64,000 bases of DNA from Onchocerca lupi (GCA_028564675.1 JAOVVO010000008.1:124001-188000), one strand, 5' to 3'; positions 1-14,500 are shown, numbered from the stretch's first letter. Notes: generated by a model from the letters alone, not told the origin. Numbers and translations are program-made.

Positions 1-909
1 CATCATAGTGGATTACTTTCTTCTACTTTCCTTTCTATTATATTGACTCTAGATCCAAAAATTTAGAGATAAATTTTTTTTAGATAATACTAAATTTGGC
101 CTGACTTGGTAAGCTTCACTTTTCATAACATTCCATTCAAAAAAGCGATAAAAATTGTGGTAAACTATACCACAAATTTTTCATAATAGGACAAGAATAC
201 TTAATGATTTTTTCAACTGCTTTGAAAGTTTATATTCATATTATCAACTGCTTTGAAAGTTTATATTCATATTATTATAAATAATTATTAAAACTTTCTT
301 CCAACACTTTACTTCGGAAGCATATGAGAAATGTTCATGTAAAATCAGTTTTGGTTTTGCAATAAACTTTACACAATTCAAGAAATTTGGACCAAAAAAT
401 AAAGAGAAAAAATGGGAAGGTACTTCTCATCGAACTATTCGCCTAGAGATATTGACAGTTTTTTTTAAATATATGTGCATCAAAAATACCTTTTTATTTT
501 TTTTTTGTAGAATGATTCAGATATTGCAGATATCCGATGATAAAGACGTAATATTTTATACAGCGATTAAATAACAGATTTGATAAAAACTGTAGGTATC
601 CATCAAAAAGGCATATTATTACGGAATGAAAATGATTTACTATGAGAAAAGAGAGATTGTAGAAATTATGATATTAAGAAAATTTTTTTTCGCTTAAACT
701 TGCAATCGAAAACGGTCTTATTCCGTACTTTTCCCGTCAAGCCTTTGATTTTTAGAGACTTTAAATGATTTAAAAGCAAAAATCTGATTTTAAAATTTGA
801 AAGGAAATTTGTAATCCACCAGCAGTCATCAGTTTATTCACTTCTCTTGAATTGTGCCTCTTATAACAGAAGATGTATTTCAAATTTCATTCCCAAACAA
901 AATTGTCCT
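1..909. other. Left-edge intergenic stretch, 3' of RPF2
   Basis: I see no coding gene. The stretch is AT-rich and lies downstream of the RPF2 stop codon. It includes a perfect 31-bp tandem duplication at 213-274. Confidence 0.6.
213..274. repeat. 31-bp tandem duplication, two copies
   Basis: The segment starting TCAACTGCTTTGAAAG at 213 is repeated at 244 with no change, giving two head-to-tail copies of about 31 bp. It has no coding potential and looks like a recent local duplication in intergenic DNA. Confidence 0.9.
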
Positions 910-2607
910 TCAATCAAAACTGTTTGTCGGAGCCTCCTTATTCTTGTTTCCTCTTAAAGCCTTCATTTTTTTTGTCTGCATGCTATCAATGTTCTGTTTA
1001 CCAACATGAACACGTCCTAGCTCAGTACCAAACACATCCGTTGATGTATTTTTTCGTTTTTTAGCCTAAAAATTAAAATTATAAAAAAACTAGGGATGCA
1101 GACCACATCTTCTTATCTCCCAAAATCAAGGATCTACCCATTTCAAATGAAATATCAGAACCTCAATATAAATTTATTTGGCGGTTACTTCTTGGCCGAT
1201 CTTACTGCTGCATCAGGAAGAAAATATCAAAGACTTTCTCTATTTCAAACTATATTCTCCGTCAAACTATAACAAGACAGTAGTAAATTAGTCGAATAAT
1301 AGAAAATGATTTTTACCAAAATTTGTTTCGGTTGTTTCATCGCTTCTCGGAAAAGACTTTCACTGGCAAATTTATTTCGATGCACCGCAAAATCTATTCG
1401 TGGTCCAATTTCAACCAGTTCTACTCTTGGCGATGTACCTGTTGACTTCTTCAAACAAGTCCTAAACTTCAAAAAAAAAAAAAAACTCTACTCAATGACC
1501 TAAATTATCGAGCAGCTATAGTAATTAACAATGATCCTATCAGTAAGTCTTGCAAGAAAGCAGTTGTTTTACTAATTAAACTTTTTCATTTTACCATTTC
1601 TCTTATATGCATCCTCTTATAAACTAACCGGATCAATATACTTATCTGTTTCCTAGACGCAATTAAACAATATACGGTATCCAATAGTGTTAGCAGTTTT
1701 TCCTCACAAAATCAGCTTTTATATAACAAAGAAAGTCTGAAACTTGAAACAAGAGAAATTCATTAATTTACTACACGTACCTGTATACTCGAAGATAAAT
1801 TTTTCGCTCAAGAGCAGTCAACGAAATAACAAGTTCCAATCCTTGCAAGCGTATATTCTCAATTACTGCACCACGAAACCAATCGACCATTAAATTACCA
1901 ATACGCTTCATTGATTCATCCTTTTCAAATTCGGTTCCTTGCAGAACTATACAAGGTTTACATCCAAAAGGTACTTTGGCTGACTGCAATATCGTGCGTT
2001 TTTTTTTAATATGTTTTTTGAAGCGAAAATTTTTGTGAAAAAATTAAAGGAGAAGAAAAGTTAGAAAAGTATTGTATTTTTAAAGTTATTAATTATTTGT
2101 CCTCAAATTAGATGAAGCAAACAAATTTCTGAATTTTAAAAATAAAACTTTCAAATCTGAGCGCAAACACAAATTATAGTTAAAACAAACATTAAATACT
2201 TATCAATTTATTAGCGATATAATTTGAAACAAATGGTCATAGAAAAATTCCCACCAATTTTCAACTTTTTCGGAAGACCGTTGAAGTATTATACCTTTAC
2301 AATAATTGGAAGTTTCACTCCAATTCTCATAAACGGCGTTGCAGGCGTAGAAAGCCTTTTAACCCTAACTATTTGACCATTATTTCCTATTTAAATCCTA
2401 ATGCTAACAGAACAGTAATTCTAAAAATACCTCAATTTATATATGATATCGCAGCACTGTCTGTCTTTTTATGAATTAAAAAACTTCAGGTTTTCGGAAG
2501 CTTCCCGCTCGAATTGTATCATACTTTATCAGAATCTTATTCATGGTCCAATAAAATCAAAAATCTGTATTGAGAACAAAAGAAACCCAAGATACTAAAA
2601 ACTAATT

Positions 2608-2642
<35 letters not shown>

Positions 2643-3289
2643 AATTATGCAAGAACTGGAAAAAAAATCCCATACAATTCGAGAGTCAAGTTAAAAAGTG
2701 CTCGTATTTTAATTTTTTTATAACGGAACTTACATGAAAATCTGCAGATTTAACAAAATTTTCGATCTGTAATTCTACCATATCGAGCACATGACAATCA
2801 TACATACGTCCCATGACCAAACTGTTCGGATGTTTTTTAGAATTCGAACCAAACAAAAACAATGATGTATCATATTTTACAGCAAAACTCTCCAATTCAA
2901 CATCATTTTCAAATGGATGAATTGGATTATGTCTGCAAATAATAAAATATCAAATTATATATCAATATCAAATTAATACCAAATTATCAAATTGGCAAAT
3001 TATTATTTCTATGTATCATTGATGTTCACACTTATTCAAGGCATTCTGAATGAATGGAATGGAAAACTAATTCATAAATCTTGAGAAGAAAAAAGAATGA
3101 TGATAATTGAGATTAGACCTTTTCATCCGCATAGCCAATGGTTTTTTCAAAGCATAAAGATCAGCTAAAGCATCAGTAACTGTTTGGCTTGTTTTACCAC
3201 CTTTCACGATTATGGCTGTTTTATCGTTTTCAACAACTTTTGGTTGACGATTTTCCAAAAATCGTTTCCCACGACGTGTTTTTGCTCTC
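910..3289 (-). CDS. rpf-2: Ribosome production factor 2 (Brix domain protein)
   Basis: RPF2 works with RRS1 in the nucleolus to bring the 5S RNP (5S rRNA, uL18, uL5) into pre-60S particles. Readable exons on the minus strand are 3289-3119, 2932-2734, 1983-1781, 1461-1317 and 1065-910, all with GT-AG introns and agreeing phases. They encode about 291 residues against 306 in human. Family landmarks in order are RRGKRFLENRQPK, SLFLFGSNSKKHPNSLV, GRMYDCHVLDM, DWFRGAVIENIRLQGLE, TSPRVELVEIGPRIDF and FGTELGRVHVGKQN, followed by a basic tail. The first exon is not certain: 3289 needs two preceding bases in its codon. An 11-nt exon at 3409-3399 (Met-His-Ser plus two bases, donor GTATAT) would fit but is only a guess. 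The next gene is 5 kb away on the other strand. Confidence 0.95.
2609..2639. repeat. Poly-A tract of about 30 bases
   Basis: An almost pure A run lies in the intron between the second and third readable RPF2 exons. On the gene's sense strand it is poly-T. Runs of 12-35 A or T recur throughout the window. Confidence 0.9.
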
Positions 3290-3409
3290 CTGAAATGAAC
3301 AACAAATTATCATTCGGGAAAAACAAATGAAATCCTTGTTAAAAATGGAGAAACAGCCTCATTCTTAAAGCTGTAAGAATTTGCAATGCATTATATACTT
3401 GGAATGCAT

Positions 3410-6400
3410 TATATAGTTGACATCTCTTGTCGATAAGTTTATAATAATTATACAAATACACTTGGCACACTCATTAATCCCATCCGATAATACCTGGAAT
3501 TCCTACAATTAGTGCTGTGAAACTCTTATCACTCTACCTGTTTTATAAAGCTATGGCCACATTTTAAGCATTATACCAGGGGAAATAAGCAGCTGTAAAT
3601 GCAGCAAGAGACCAAATCAGATTGCGGTCCTGCAGTGTGTAAACCAAGCCTTTTTCTACTAAACTTGTTGCAGGCCAGGCTATTTATTTCTTCTTATTTT
3701 TCCTTTAATCACTATTACATAAAAGTAGGGAGTGCTCTAGCGGTAAAAAATAATATAAAGAATCCAAAGGAAATATTTTGGGTAAAAAGTTACAAAGAGT
3801 GGATTTGTAATAAAAAGGGAATAACAAAAATATAATAGCTGTCAAACAACATAAGTAGCAGTGATTAAAAACAACGAAAATGATCCGCATAAAGGAGTAG
3901 TAGAAAATGATAAAATTCCATCAGTTAAAGCATCAAAAATGGTCTAATATAGTATTGTTTGCTATTGTAAAAGTTTTTTCAGCAATAAGTATAAACACAA
4001 TGGAATAAATGTAAGTGAAGATAATGACTAAGTAATTCATTAATATATGAAGCAAATAGTCTCGAATTGCTCACATCTTAAATTAATCCACTAAATTTCG
4101 GAAATACGATACCAATATATCGTAATTTCTAGCATCACAGCATATTAAAATATGATAAATTTGTAAGACTGCAAAATCATCATTTATTATAATCTCTATT
4201 TCTTGATCAAATTTTCGACAATTATTTATTCAATTCAAGAATTTAACTTCATAATAAAACTTGAATATATAGTCAACCAACCTCAAAGTATTAGTTCCCA
4301 TTACACCTTTTCAAAGAGTGCTTCCGTGTTTTACAGCCACTCTAAAACCAATTTCATATTAATTATTTATTCAGATTTCAAGAAAAAAAAAAATTCAAAT
4401 AGTTAAAATTACGTCCTACTCAATAAAAAAATCTAATTGCATTATTCAGTTTCATAACGGATATATTAGATATTAATAATAGAGCTTGACCAAATGACAT
4501 ATTTGATAAGAATACTAAGTAAAAGCTACTATTCCCAAGTGCTCCTAGGCGATACCTCGGTAACCTAATAGTACACTAGAAATAGTAGTTAAAAATAAAA
4601 TTTGAAACAAGAAACAGACAATAGTTCCGGGCGGTCGCAAAATACCAAGCAGCCCATTACAGGCCAACGAATGATTTAAATAGTTGGGTGAGACTTTGGG
4701 ATTTTCGTTTAAGATGGGTAGCGAGAATCTCGTAGTTTTCATTTTTTGCTTATCTGTTGACAGTTTAGCTGCACAACACTAGCTGGTATTTATCAATACT
4801 ATTGTAAGGGATAATCATACGCATAACTTTATTTATTACCGAAAATTCACGATAAATACCTTAATTGATAACAGTAATGAGAATAATGAGTAATTGATAA
4901 TTGATGAAATTGATAAAACACCTTCGACCCAATTTCTAAAATAAATCAAAGACAAGAAAACGAATTTTACCATTCATAAATCAGTATAAGTACAAAAAAA
5001 AAAAAATTATCGTAATTTTCATAAGGTAACTATCAGAGTAGCTCAAATCGACGGAGTTGTTGCAAAGTGCATTTTGGTTGCAATAAATAGGCCTCTCGGG
5101 CTGACGGTAAGATCGTATTACCGTAATCTACTGGGCTGAGCAGTGTGTCGTAATGGGTAATATTGTGGACATACAAGTGAGCTACTGTAAAAGCTTGCCA
5201 ATCTCAATGAAACATGCAATATACTAAAATACTGAAATGGCTGGGGAAATGTTACAATTAATCATTTTTGAAATATGTTATCAATTGATCTGAAAAAGAG
5301 TTGGTTTCATGGAGTGAGGGATCATGGCAGTCTTATTGTGATGATACAAGAAGTATGGATAAGGAAAGTGGAAGATTTCGAATAAACTCATCGAGTATTT
5401 CAGTGCGATGAAGCAAGCAATGGAATTAAGTAATGAAGTATTTAAGTATGATTGAAACAGGTATTCAAATATGCGAGTTATTAAATGATGCCTTGTAAAT
5501 TTCAAATTGCAAGGTAATCAAAAGATGCAACAATGGATGTAATAGTTTGAATGAAGTAAGTGAGTGATAAATATTTCTATTAGCTGTTGCGTGTATAATA
5601 ATAGAAGATGAAAATAGCTATAGAAATGGCTTAAAATTAGATGATCAATTATTTAAATAAGGAATTAAATCACTTGGTATAATGGATGAAGTTCTCGATA
5701 ATTACTGAAATTTGATTGAAAAAAGGAAAAGTAGAGTTACATCTCTCTTCTTCTCCTCTCTTCTTTTTATCATTTGTGTAATTAATTAAAAGAAGAAGGC
5801 AAATTAAATAAACTTTTAGCTTTAAATCAACAATCCTATCAAACATAAAACGAATGGAATCACTGCATATTAATCATCTGATGTATTTTGATAATTGAAT
5901 TATATCAAGCATATTTTCGCGCAATCTGGAAGAAATCCGATTATTGCAAGATGATGCAAGTTGTTGTCAATTAGTTCTCATCAATTCATTTTCGCACAAT
6001 TACTATTTCTGGTTGACCTGAGTATTGGGTTAAAGGTCAAGTGGATGCTTTTTATGCAACTAATCCATCGAATAGCGCAACAATCACAGCGATACATCTG
6101 TTTATTTTTTGGAACAAGATGTAATTATCAAATACTTCCAGATTTTTTTTTAAATTAATAGTTTAATTTCATTCTTAATTAAATATTCATATAAAAAACA
6201 CTATTGTTGCACATCTCATATTTTTCGATTAGCTTTTAAATTCTTCAGAAAGAAATCAAGTTTATGAAAAAAAATTTTTCAAAAATATTGCTTTTCTTTC
6301 CTTCTTTTTCTATAGTTTTTCAATTTGCTCCTTGATAAATTTAATAAAAGCTCAAATTAGATTGAAATTTAGGATTACGATAGGATTGAGCTTCCACCAC

Positions 6401-8461
6401 TTTCTCAGATTGAATAATGTTTAGCATTGAGATACATTCGTTGATTGTCAACAAAAATCGTTGCTAATAAGATAAAAGAGCTTTCTGTAGATAGACAGAT
6501 TACCAATCTTATCCTCTGCATAATTAGAACAATACTTCCTAGTTCCATAGTCTTATAATATCATTTTCCGGACGAATAAAACTTTATCCCAGCCTGATCG
6601 TTATTTCATCTTCAGTATTAGACCTTTTATTCAAGCACAGTAGATAAAGGTCAGTCATTTTGTCACAGTTACTAGTTCAATCAAACATTGAAAGTGGAAG
6701 TATAATTAAAATTATGAAAAAAAAAGACAGTATTTTAAAGCTAAAATTCCAAAATATCTCTATAAAAAATAGGTATTTCTACAAAATCTATTGAATTTCC
6801 TAACATATAGTTGCTTTTAATTTTAAATAATTTCTGAACTTTTTGATGGAAATGCAATATCGAAGTAATTCATTAACTTATTAAACTTTAACTGTTAATA
6901 ATATGTTACAAAAAATAGATTATAGTATTTGAGATTAATGTAGTAGTGACAGCAAATGATGATGGTACGTTTGTTTCCACTTGTAGCTTAAATTTAAATT
7001 TTAAGATTTTTTAAGTATAATTGAAACATTATTTAAATTTCAATCAAGAAGTTTTTTTCCTCTAAATTACACTTGCAAATTTCAAGATTTTATGCAAAAG
7101 TTTTACTGAAGACTGAATTCAATTTGAATTATGAAAAGAAGTTTAGCTAATCAATCAATGATGATGATGAAAACTGATGTGTATATTGTGGATGCAGTGC
7201 CTTCTTAGAATAACAAAATATATTTTCTCTTTTAATTGTTCATTTCCAATTTCTAATCACTTGCGATAAATAATAAAAATCAAAATTATATTATCAGACT
7301 TTTGATAATTTAAACCATTTCCTTTGTTAGTTTTTATCGAATTTTTAACAAACCAAAATTTGTGAAATTATCAGTCATATCATTTCCTCTTTATCATATA
7401 TTAAGAAAGGAAAAGAAGGAGGAAAGGAGTGAGATAAAAACGAACAACAAAATATATTTGGAAGTTTTCTGCTTACCGTAATCAGCTGTAATATTTGGCC
7501 AGATGTGAAGAGCAGGAAAAGGAACGAAACGAGGCAGATATGTTGGTTTGGTTGGATGAAAAAGGATCCATTAGGCTTAATTGAGGTGGAGCAATTACTG
7601 CTAGCATCGATGTCCAGAATTTTTGTTGAATAAATATCCTAAACTGAATTCTCAGTTGATGATTTCATCATTTGAAACTAATCGCTTATCTAGATTTGAT
7701 TGATTTTTCCATTTCCAATATAGATTATATTATTCAATAACTTCAATTGTTCCTTCTTTTTTTTTTTTTTTTTCATTTATTTTTTTATTTGAATATTAGA
7801 AATTACATTTTTTACAATTCATAAATTTAAATTAACATAAATGAATAAATAAATTTATTTCAACATTTGCCATCGCATATACTACTACATAGTAAATTCC
7901 TCTTATGTATTAATTTTTACAAATCATTGTAATTCATTTTATTGCATATTACTGAAACATATGCAATCCAATAAATTATACCATAGTGGACAAATTTTTG
8001 ACATACTTTTGAAATTTTGATATACAAAATAAATTGGACGATTTCAGATGGCTTAAATTAATGGAATAAATTCAAATTAAAGGATAATGATCTAAAGTAT
8101 ATGGTAATGTTAAGAATTATCATTATCATGTCAATGCAACTAAAACTAACTAATAATGGATTTTTCTAGTTTAATTGAAAGAAATAAACTTGATAATTAA
8201 TTATTGAATGAAATATTAGAATATACAAAAGTGATATATCCATATATACATATGCACTCTTGGATAATTCATCCGGGAATTTCTAAAAAATTTTCTCTTA
8301 AAAAAAATTTTTTCGTTTCCAAAAATTTTATCTTTTGTTTTTCCTTATTTTTTTCATTTCTTTGTTTGTTTGTTGCAAAAGTGATATATTTTTAGAGTTA
8401 AAATAAGAATTTGCGAATATTTACAATATCATTCAAAAATAGTCATGATGAAATTTTCAGA
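3410..8461. other. Intergenic region between RPF2 and the homeobox gene
   Basis: This 5-kb stretch separates two divergently transcribed genes and should hold both promoters. Open frames here are short, low in complexity and lack supporting splice sites. One 26-codon plus-strand segment at 7502-7581 is coding-like and is listed separately. A poly-T run lies at 7758-7774. I see no RNA gene. Confidence 0.6.
7502..7581 (+). other. Possible isolated terminal exon
   Basis: After a candidate acceptor (TTTGGCCAG), the plus strand reads about 26 codons that are strongly hydrophilic and charged (CEEQEKERNEADMLVWLDE) before a TGA. Base composition is richer in GC than the flanks. I found no matching upstream exon, so this could be the last exon of an unrecognised small gene, a decayed exon, or chance. 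Confidence 0.2.
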
Positions 8462-11113
8462 ATGAGTATGGTAGATTATGGTAGTTATTTTGCAACAGCT
8501 CCTGTAACAACAACTTGTTATGATCGAAATACATTTGATGCGTTTAGCTTAAATCCAGCTTTGAATTTTACAACAGCAACAAATACGAATGGATCATCCA
8601 TGGCTACAGCATACAGTAATACACTTCAACAACAGCAACAACAACAGCAGCAGCAACTCTATGAACAGTATGCTAGTTCGTATGGACAGTTGGCAGGAAG
8701 TACGAGGTGAAAAAGAACTCAAATTTAATTTCATAAATTTTTACAAAAATAAAAATTAGTTGAAGATTTTGAAGAAAATTCAAAGAATCACTCATGTTTC
8801 GCCAAGAAAAAATTTCACTTTCCGAATGATACGAAAGGTTAAAACTGAATGGCAATTCGGATTGCTACATTAAAACAACTTCTCAGACATCTGACCGTTG
8901 GGCATCATCAGTCGATGTTACAAACTTCGATGCAAACCAGTTCTATGACAAAGACAATTACTAATGCAACTACTACACAACCCTATCGTACAACTGATTC
9001 TTTGCAAGCTTTCCTACAAACAGGTAATTTACCGTCCGGTTTCACGGATTTCAACTTTAACAAAATTGTTGTTTGTATACGTGGTGTGATATTTAATGAA
9101 ATGATTATGATATCGCAGTTTCACTGTTTTTTTTTTTTTTTTTCTTCTTTTTTCTCAAAAGATTTCGATGTTTGAAAAAATTTTTCAATTTTCAAGACTT
9201 AATCTAGGCTATCTCTGTTATTTTTTTGATTTTAGAATTTATGAGAGTAAACAATAATATTATAAGTTATGCTTATGGAAAAATTCGAATAATTTGCCAA
9301 TTTTAATTGCCACAATTATTTGTCGCCATTAGAAATATAGTAAATGAGATTAATGCATTCCAATCTTAGCTAAATATGTTTTAAGAGAAATATCATACTT
9401 CTCACCTTAGATGTTATCATTTGATAATATTTTATTAAAAGATTTTCCAAAAAAAAAAAAAAAAAGAAAAAGACAAATAGAAACATTTTAGGAAATTTGA
9501 ACATTTTTGCATTAGCATTGCAATCCGTCTTGTCTGTTAAAATCATAATGTACCTGCTTTTTTTGAAATATTATAAATCAAACATTATGCATACAACTCT
9601 TAAAGAAAGAAAAATTCGATGAAATCACTTAATAGAAGTTAAGCGTAATTTTTGAACTGAAAAGGAATATAGTTGACAGTGAGAAATTGACCACCCAAAA
9701 CAGTAAAAAATATAACATCAAAACAATGGTAATATGATTCTCATTTTTGGCTATATTCCTTCATGTCAGAGGTCATATTCAATCTTCATTAATCGTCTTT
9801 CACAGTCTAATCTTAATTAAGTAGAAAATATTCAACTTTATTCTTAGAATAAAAAATATTGTGCAGTACTTAGGACAGATTTTACTAGTCCTTATCTCGA
9901 TAGGTTAATGAAGACGTCACGGTTCTGATGTGTGATAAAGTTCGGAAATTTAATTCTGATCTATGAAATTTAGTTCATAAAATACATTCGAAGTGAAGTA
10001 TTCAGGAAATTCGTAGAACTCCACTCATTTTTAATCAGGTCAAATTAAATTAATGAATTCATTTAAATCACAAGATCGATCAACTGTTGACTTACACCAA
10101 AAATTCATGAAATTTAAGGACTTCAATATAAATTATATCAAAACCAAACATCTTTTCTATCAACAGCTGATGCAATGCGAGCGAATACGGCAGGTTTAAT
10201 GGCTGGTATCCAAGGATCCTCGCTTGTTGGTAATATTATCATTCACAATTATGCAATTTCTTTCCTCTTTCACTCCTCTAAATTAAAAGAAAATAGAATT
10301 GATGAATCCTTAATGATTAATCCTTCCAATTGTCACTTCTTTTTCTTTTTTTTTTTAAAAAAAAAAAATCGAATTTCTAAAAATTAAAAAGAAATATTTA
10401 CGTTCAGAATCTATGATAAGGATTACATTTTTACGACTTGACTACTTATCCATGAAAGCGGAATATTAATTTAAGATGCCATTTGTGGTAAAAACAATCC
10501 AATGGAAAGAAGGAAACAGCGTAGGATTCGAACGACATTCACATCTGCACAGTTAAAAGAACTGGAACGAGCCTTCCTGGAAACTCATTACCCCGATATT
10601 TACACTCGGGAAGATTTGGCAATGAGAATTGACTTGACAGAAGCTCGAGTACAGGTTAATTACCATAAGTTTTTTGTTTGTTGCTTTTCCCCAGCAGTAA
10701 GGATACTAAATTACGAGAAGCTAGAGAAATGAAAGCATAAAGAAATCAAAATTTTGCCATTCAGATATTTAAAAATTAATGCTTTCCGAAAAAACTTGGT
10801 TAAGGAAATTTCGAGGATCGTCCTCCATTTTGCAAGGATTGAAATTGTAAAATGAGGGCGGCCATCGATATTTTAGCTTCACTAAAGCTATCGTAATACC
10901 CAACAGATTCATTTTTAGGTTTGGTTCCAGAATCGACGAGCTAAATTTCGAAAACAAGAAAAAGTACGACGTATGAAGGAAGAAATTCGCGTTCAAAAGA
11001 ATACACAATCCGGTGGTAATAGTCTCGGACAAAATAATGAGGATGATGAAGATCGAAACTGTGGACATGAAGTTTCATCTAGTAATATCTTACTTGCTGG
11101 AGTTCTACAATGA
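8462..11113 (+). CDS. ceh-17: Paired-class homeodomain transcription factor, CEH-17/Phox2 type
   Basis: Sequence-specific nuclear transcription factor. Five exons (8462-8706, 8887-9023, 10167-10229, 10476-10654, 10919-11113) join in phase to 272 residues. The N-terminal half is Ser/Thr/Asn-rich with a run of ten glutamines near residue 60. The homeodomain covers residues 163-222: it starts QRRIRTTFTSAQLKELE, carries THYPDIYTRE and LTEARVQ, and ends VWFQNRRAKFRKQE, with Gln at homeodomain position 50. This matches Phox2 far better than Prx or Aristaless. An intron falls between homeodomain residues 46 and 47, the usual paired-class position. The tail is short and partly acidic. A splice acceptor lies 1 nt before the ATG, suggesting trans-splicing. 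In C. elegans the orthologue acts in neuronal differentiation and axon growth; the role here is inferred. Confidence 0.93.
9121..9148. repeat. Poly-T-rich tract in ceh-17 intron 2
   Basis: A run dominated by T lies in the 1.1-kb intron between exons 2 and 3. The same intron has an A run near 9450-9464. Nothing else is recognisable in it. Confidence 0.7.
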
Positions 11114-11563
11114 ATATTCTAAAATATCAAAAGCAGCTCAGAATTTAATTGTATAAATGCGATTTGGAAGTCGAATAATTCATTCATTAAAAGCTAAGGA
11201 TGAGTAGCCTGAGATACACGTCTTAAATTTAAGGAAAAATCTGTAATATTATAATATATTCGTCAAAAGCTAAATAAAATGCATGAAATGGATGTTAAAA
11301 CTAAAATATAATACGCTGAGTAAATTATGTTCCTAGCTTACCAAAAAAATTCGCTTTAGATTTCCAATTTCTGAAACCATTTCGGGTAAGAAATGTTGAA
11401 AAAAATTTTTAAGCAATTAGTTATAAATACATTTTATTCAGGCTTCGTTTCAGGCTTCATTTGGATAAGAAATTTTAAGTAATTGATTGTTATATAAGTA
11501 CAAAATTCCATCATAATCTTCAATTATCTTGAAACAAGATGAAATATGAAAATGAAAACAGTG
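11114..11563. other. Convergent 3' ends of ceh-17 and the FLYWCH-like gene
   Basis: The two stop codons face each other across 450 bp. An AATAAA hexamer on the plus strand at 11273-11278 could serve ceh-17. I see no separate gene. Confidence 0.6.
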
Positions 11564-14500
11564 TCATAAGGCATATTCAATCCTGCCGCTAAGTAAGCGT
11601 TTACGTTCTTCTAAATTATTGCTGATTCGGAAAACCTTCTGTACCATCAGTGTTGCTGCTTCCGATGAATAATTTCCGGCCACCGAATCTCCAACAGAAC
11701 GCATTTCTCGCTGGAAGAAAAAACTACTTAAAATAAATCTACTGAATATTTCCAAAAAATGCAACATTTTCAAACTATTTTTCAAACCTTTTAAATTATT
11801 TTGATTTGGTAAAAAAACAAACTACTGATTGATAAAAGTCAGCTGTACTCTAGAAAGAATAAATAAGAATTTTATGGAAAGAAAAGTCTATCGACACATT
11901 TCTAAAGAAGGCCCAAATTCTGGGCGAGCTAATGCATATCTATCTATCTATGTAAATATATATCGAGATTATTCTCTATGAGATCGTATCGGAGTGAGTA
12001 CAATTAAAAATGTCAACGAAGTCAATGAAAGGGTAAGTCTGATGCTAGCAACGCTGTAATTCTAGCTTTCAAAGTCTATTTTTCTATTAATATATATATT
12101 ACATATAATTCAATCATTTTAAAAATTTTTAAGCACAAAACTACTACACTATATTGAAATGATCATTTCTCTTTCCCAGCGAAACATCTTTGCTACAGGC
12201 TTTGCAACTTGTCAATATAAAAATGATGCAATAGCTTTACGCTTCACCTAATTGCAAAAGATAATTTTTTTCTGCAAAAGCATTTAATAGTCAAAAACTT
12301 ACTTCTATATATTTCACAATTTCCTGGTCACTCACATCATAAAATTGCACAGCAATAAAGGAAATACTCAACAATACATCCAATTTCGTGTTTACGATTT
12401 CCTCCGAAGTTTCCGGTATTAAATTTGTTGCTTGTAACAAACTCCTACAATAAATAAACGTCTGGCATTCAATAAAAATATTCAATCTACAAATGAAAAT
12501 TAGAGGATTGATTCGAATCACGAAGTTTTCAAAATAATTTCCAAAATTATTCAAAATTATGCTACTTGTAGTCACTATATCTATTGTAATCACTATGAAT
12601 ATATATGATGCTATACCATTTTTGTAAAATCACATACTTGAAAAGAGGCAATGAAATTTTATAAAAACGCTTCTTCTCATCCTTGTTTTCATAATGTCGA
12701 AAAACAAGCGCTAACTGAAAAAAAAAAGTAATTTCCGCATAGTAAAAAACGAGTCACTTTTTCAAAAAATGGACAGTAAGTTTATCCAGAATATGCTCAA
12801 ACGACCATCAAAAATCTGTAATGTATCAGCCCTTGACATACAATAACAAAATTCTGAAGTTCGCATCATTCGATTTTTCAGTTATCGGTAGCTCAAATTG
12901 TCTGTTTCTGCTATCTAAGAAGTTATAACAAATACTGAACTGGGAGTAAGTCTTAGCTTGTATTTGAAGATCAAACAATCTAAACTATATCATATGGCAG
13001 CAGTGTTTCCAAATTACCGAACCGATTAAAAACAGATTGGAATTTTTCTAAGTTTCATAAGTAGAAGCTGTAAAAACTCTAAAAATCTACAAATATTGCA
13101 ATTTTTTACCATATGAAATGTATAGTAAATGCTGAATTGATAATGTGAAAGCCAACGAGATGTAGCGATGGGAATAATTTTTGCCAAGAAACATAACCAT
13201 TCTTCGCAAATGGTAATTTTGTCCTGTACATCTGTTGTATTGTTGAATTTGCAAGCAAAAACATTGTCCACTAAAGAAACATCATCTAAAAATTGCAAGA
13301 TTTTAGTTTCAAAGTTTCAAAACATCAAAATCCATACTTATCGCAAAACCTGATAAGATGAAAAATAATCAAATACTGAAACTTGATCATGAAGCTATTG
13401 ATTTTAATCGCAACAAAACATGTTTTAACAATTTCCAATCTATAAATATGAATAACTATTATACTGTATTATATACGATTTTTAACAAGACGTGAACATT
13501 CAAAAATGTGGAGAGCTGACAGAACAGAAATCCTGATACCCAATGCAGCGCATTTTTCATTAATACCCCGAAAGTTATCATGATAATGATTATCTATCCA
13601 TTCTAATTCGTTTACAAGTAAAACGGTGAAATCCTGAATGAGCAGACAATTTCAACCAAATAACCAAAATTTCCCTTTATATTTAATCTAGAATCAGTCA
13701 GAGCGAAATTTTAATAAATCTGAATTTAAAGAAAAATAAGAGATTCAAAAATATCTAGATTTAGTTACATTCCATAACAGATTACTGTTTTATATATTAT
13801 CCTAATACTTACCAATATCAAAATTTTCATTGTTGTCAATCGCTTGCTGCAATTTTCCTAGTGCTTCATCATTTTTCTTTAACATTGATGTTGTGAATGC
13901 ATCATCCAAATAGCTACTTTGTTCTGTATCGTCTGTCATATCAGTGTTTGTTTCTAGAAAAATAAAGTAATTTAAATTCCATTTAGCATTTAATTTATAC
14001 TGTTATTCCATTACATCCTTACTACATTTCCTATTATATTTCTTGAATATCATATATACGTATATCTACTGTTATGATTAAACGCTTTATTTGCAAGATT
14101 AACCTATTTCAACAAGTCTTTGACAGAAATAGAATACTATAAAGGAGTAAGGCATAGAAAAGATTTGTCTGTAAGAGGATAAAGAACTCATACCATTGCT
14201 AAGATTCGTAAAGGTGAATCGCATTTGCCTGCTGCGAAAGAAATAAAATTTAAACTAAGTTGAAAAAAAAAAAAAGTTCTGGACTAAGGCTCGATTCTGT
14301 TTCTTAAAAGCTGTGAGATGTTTGTATAACAGATAGGTAGAAAAGATGCAATAAAAAAATAATAGACAGAAAATTAGAAGAAAAGGGGAAACAGAGATAG
14401 ATAAAAATATTTCTTCCGAATTTATGTGTCACTTCCGATATGACGTAATGAATCCAAAATCTCATTATCGGAATCTAAAAACAAATGTGAGATTTGCGAG

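Noticed and set aside
14190..14240. Candidate extra exon of the FLYWCH-like gene between exons 5 and 6
   Set aside because: It has plausible splice sites, but including it breaks the frame of exon 6. Joining exon 5 directly to exon 6 keeps phase.
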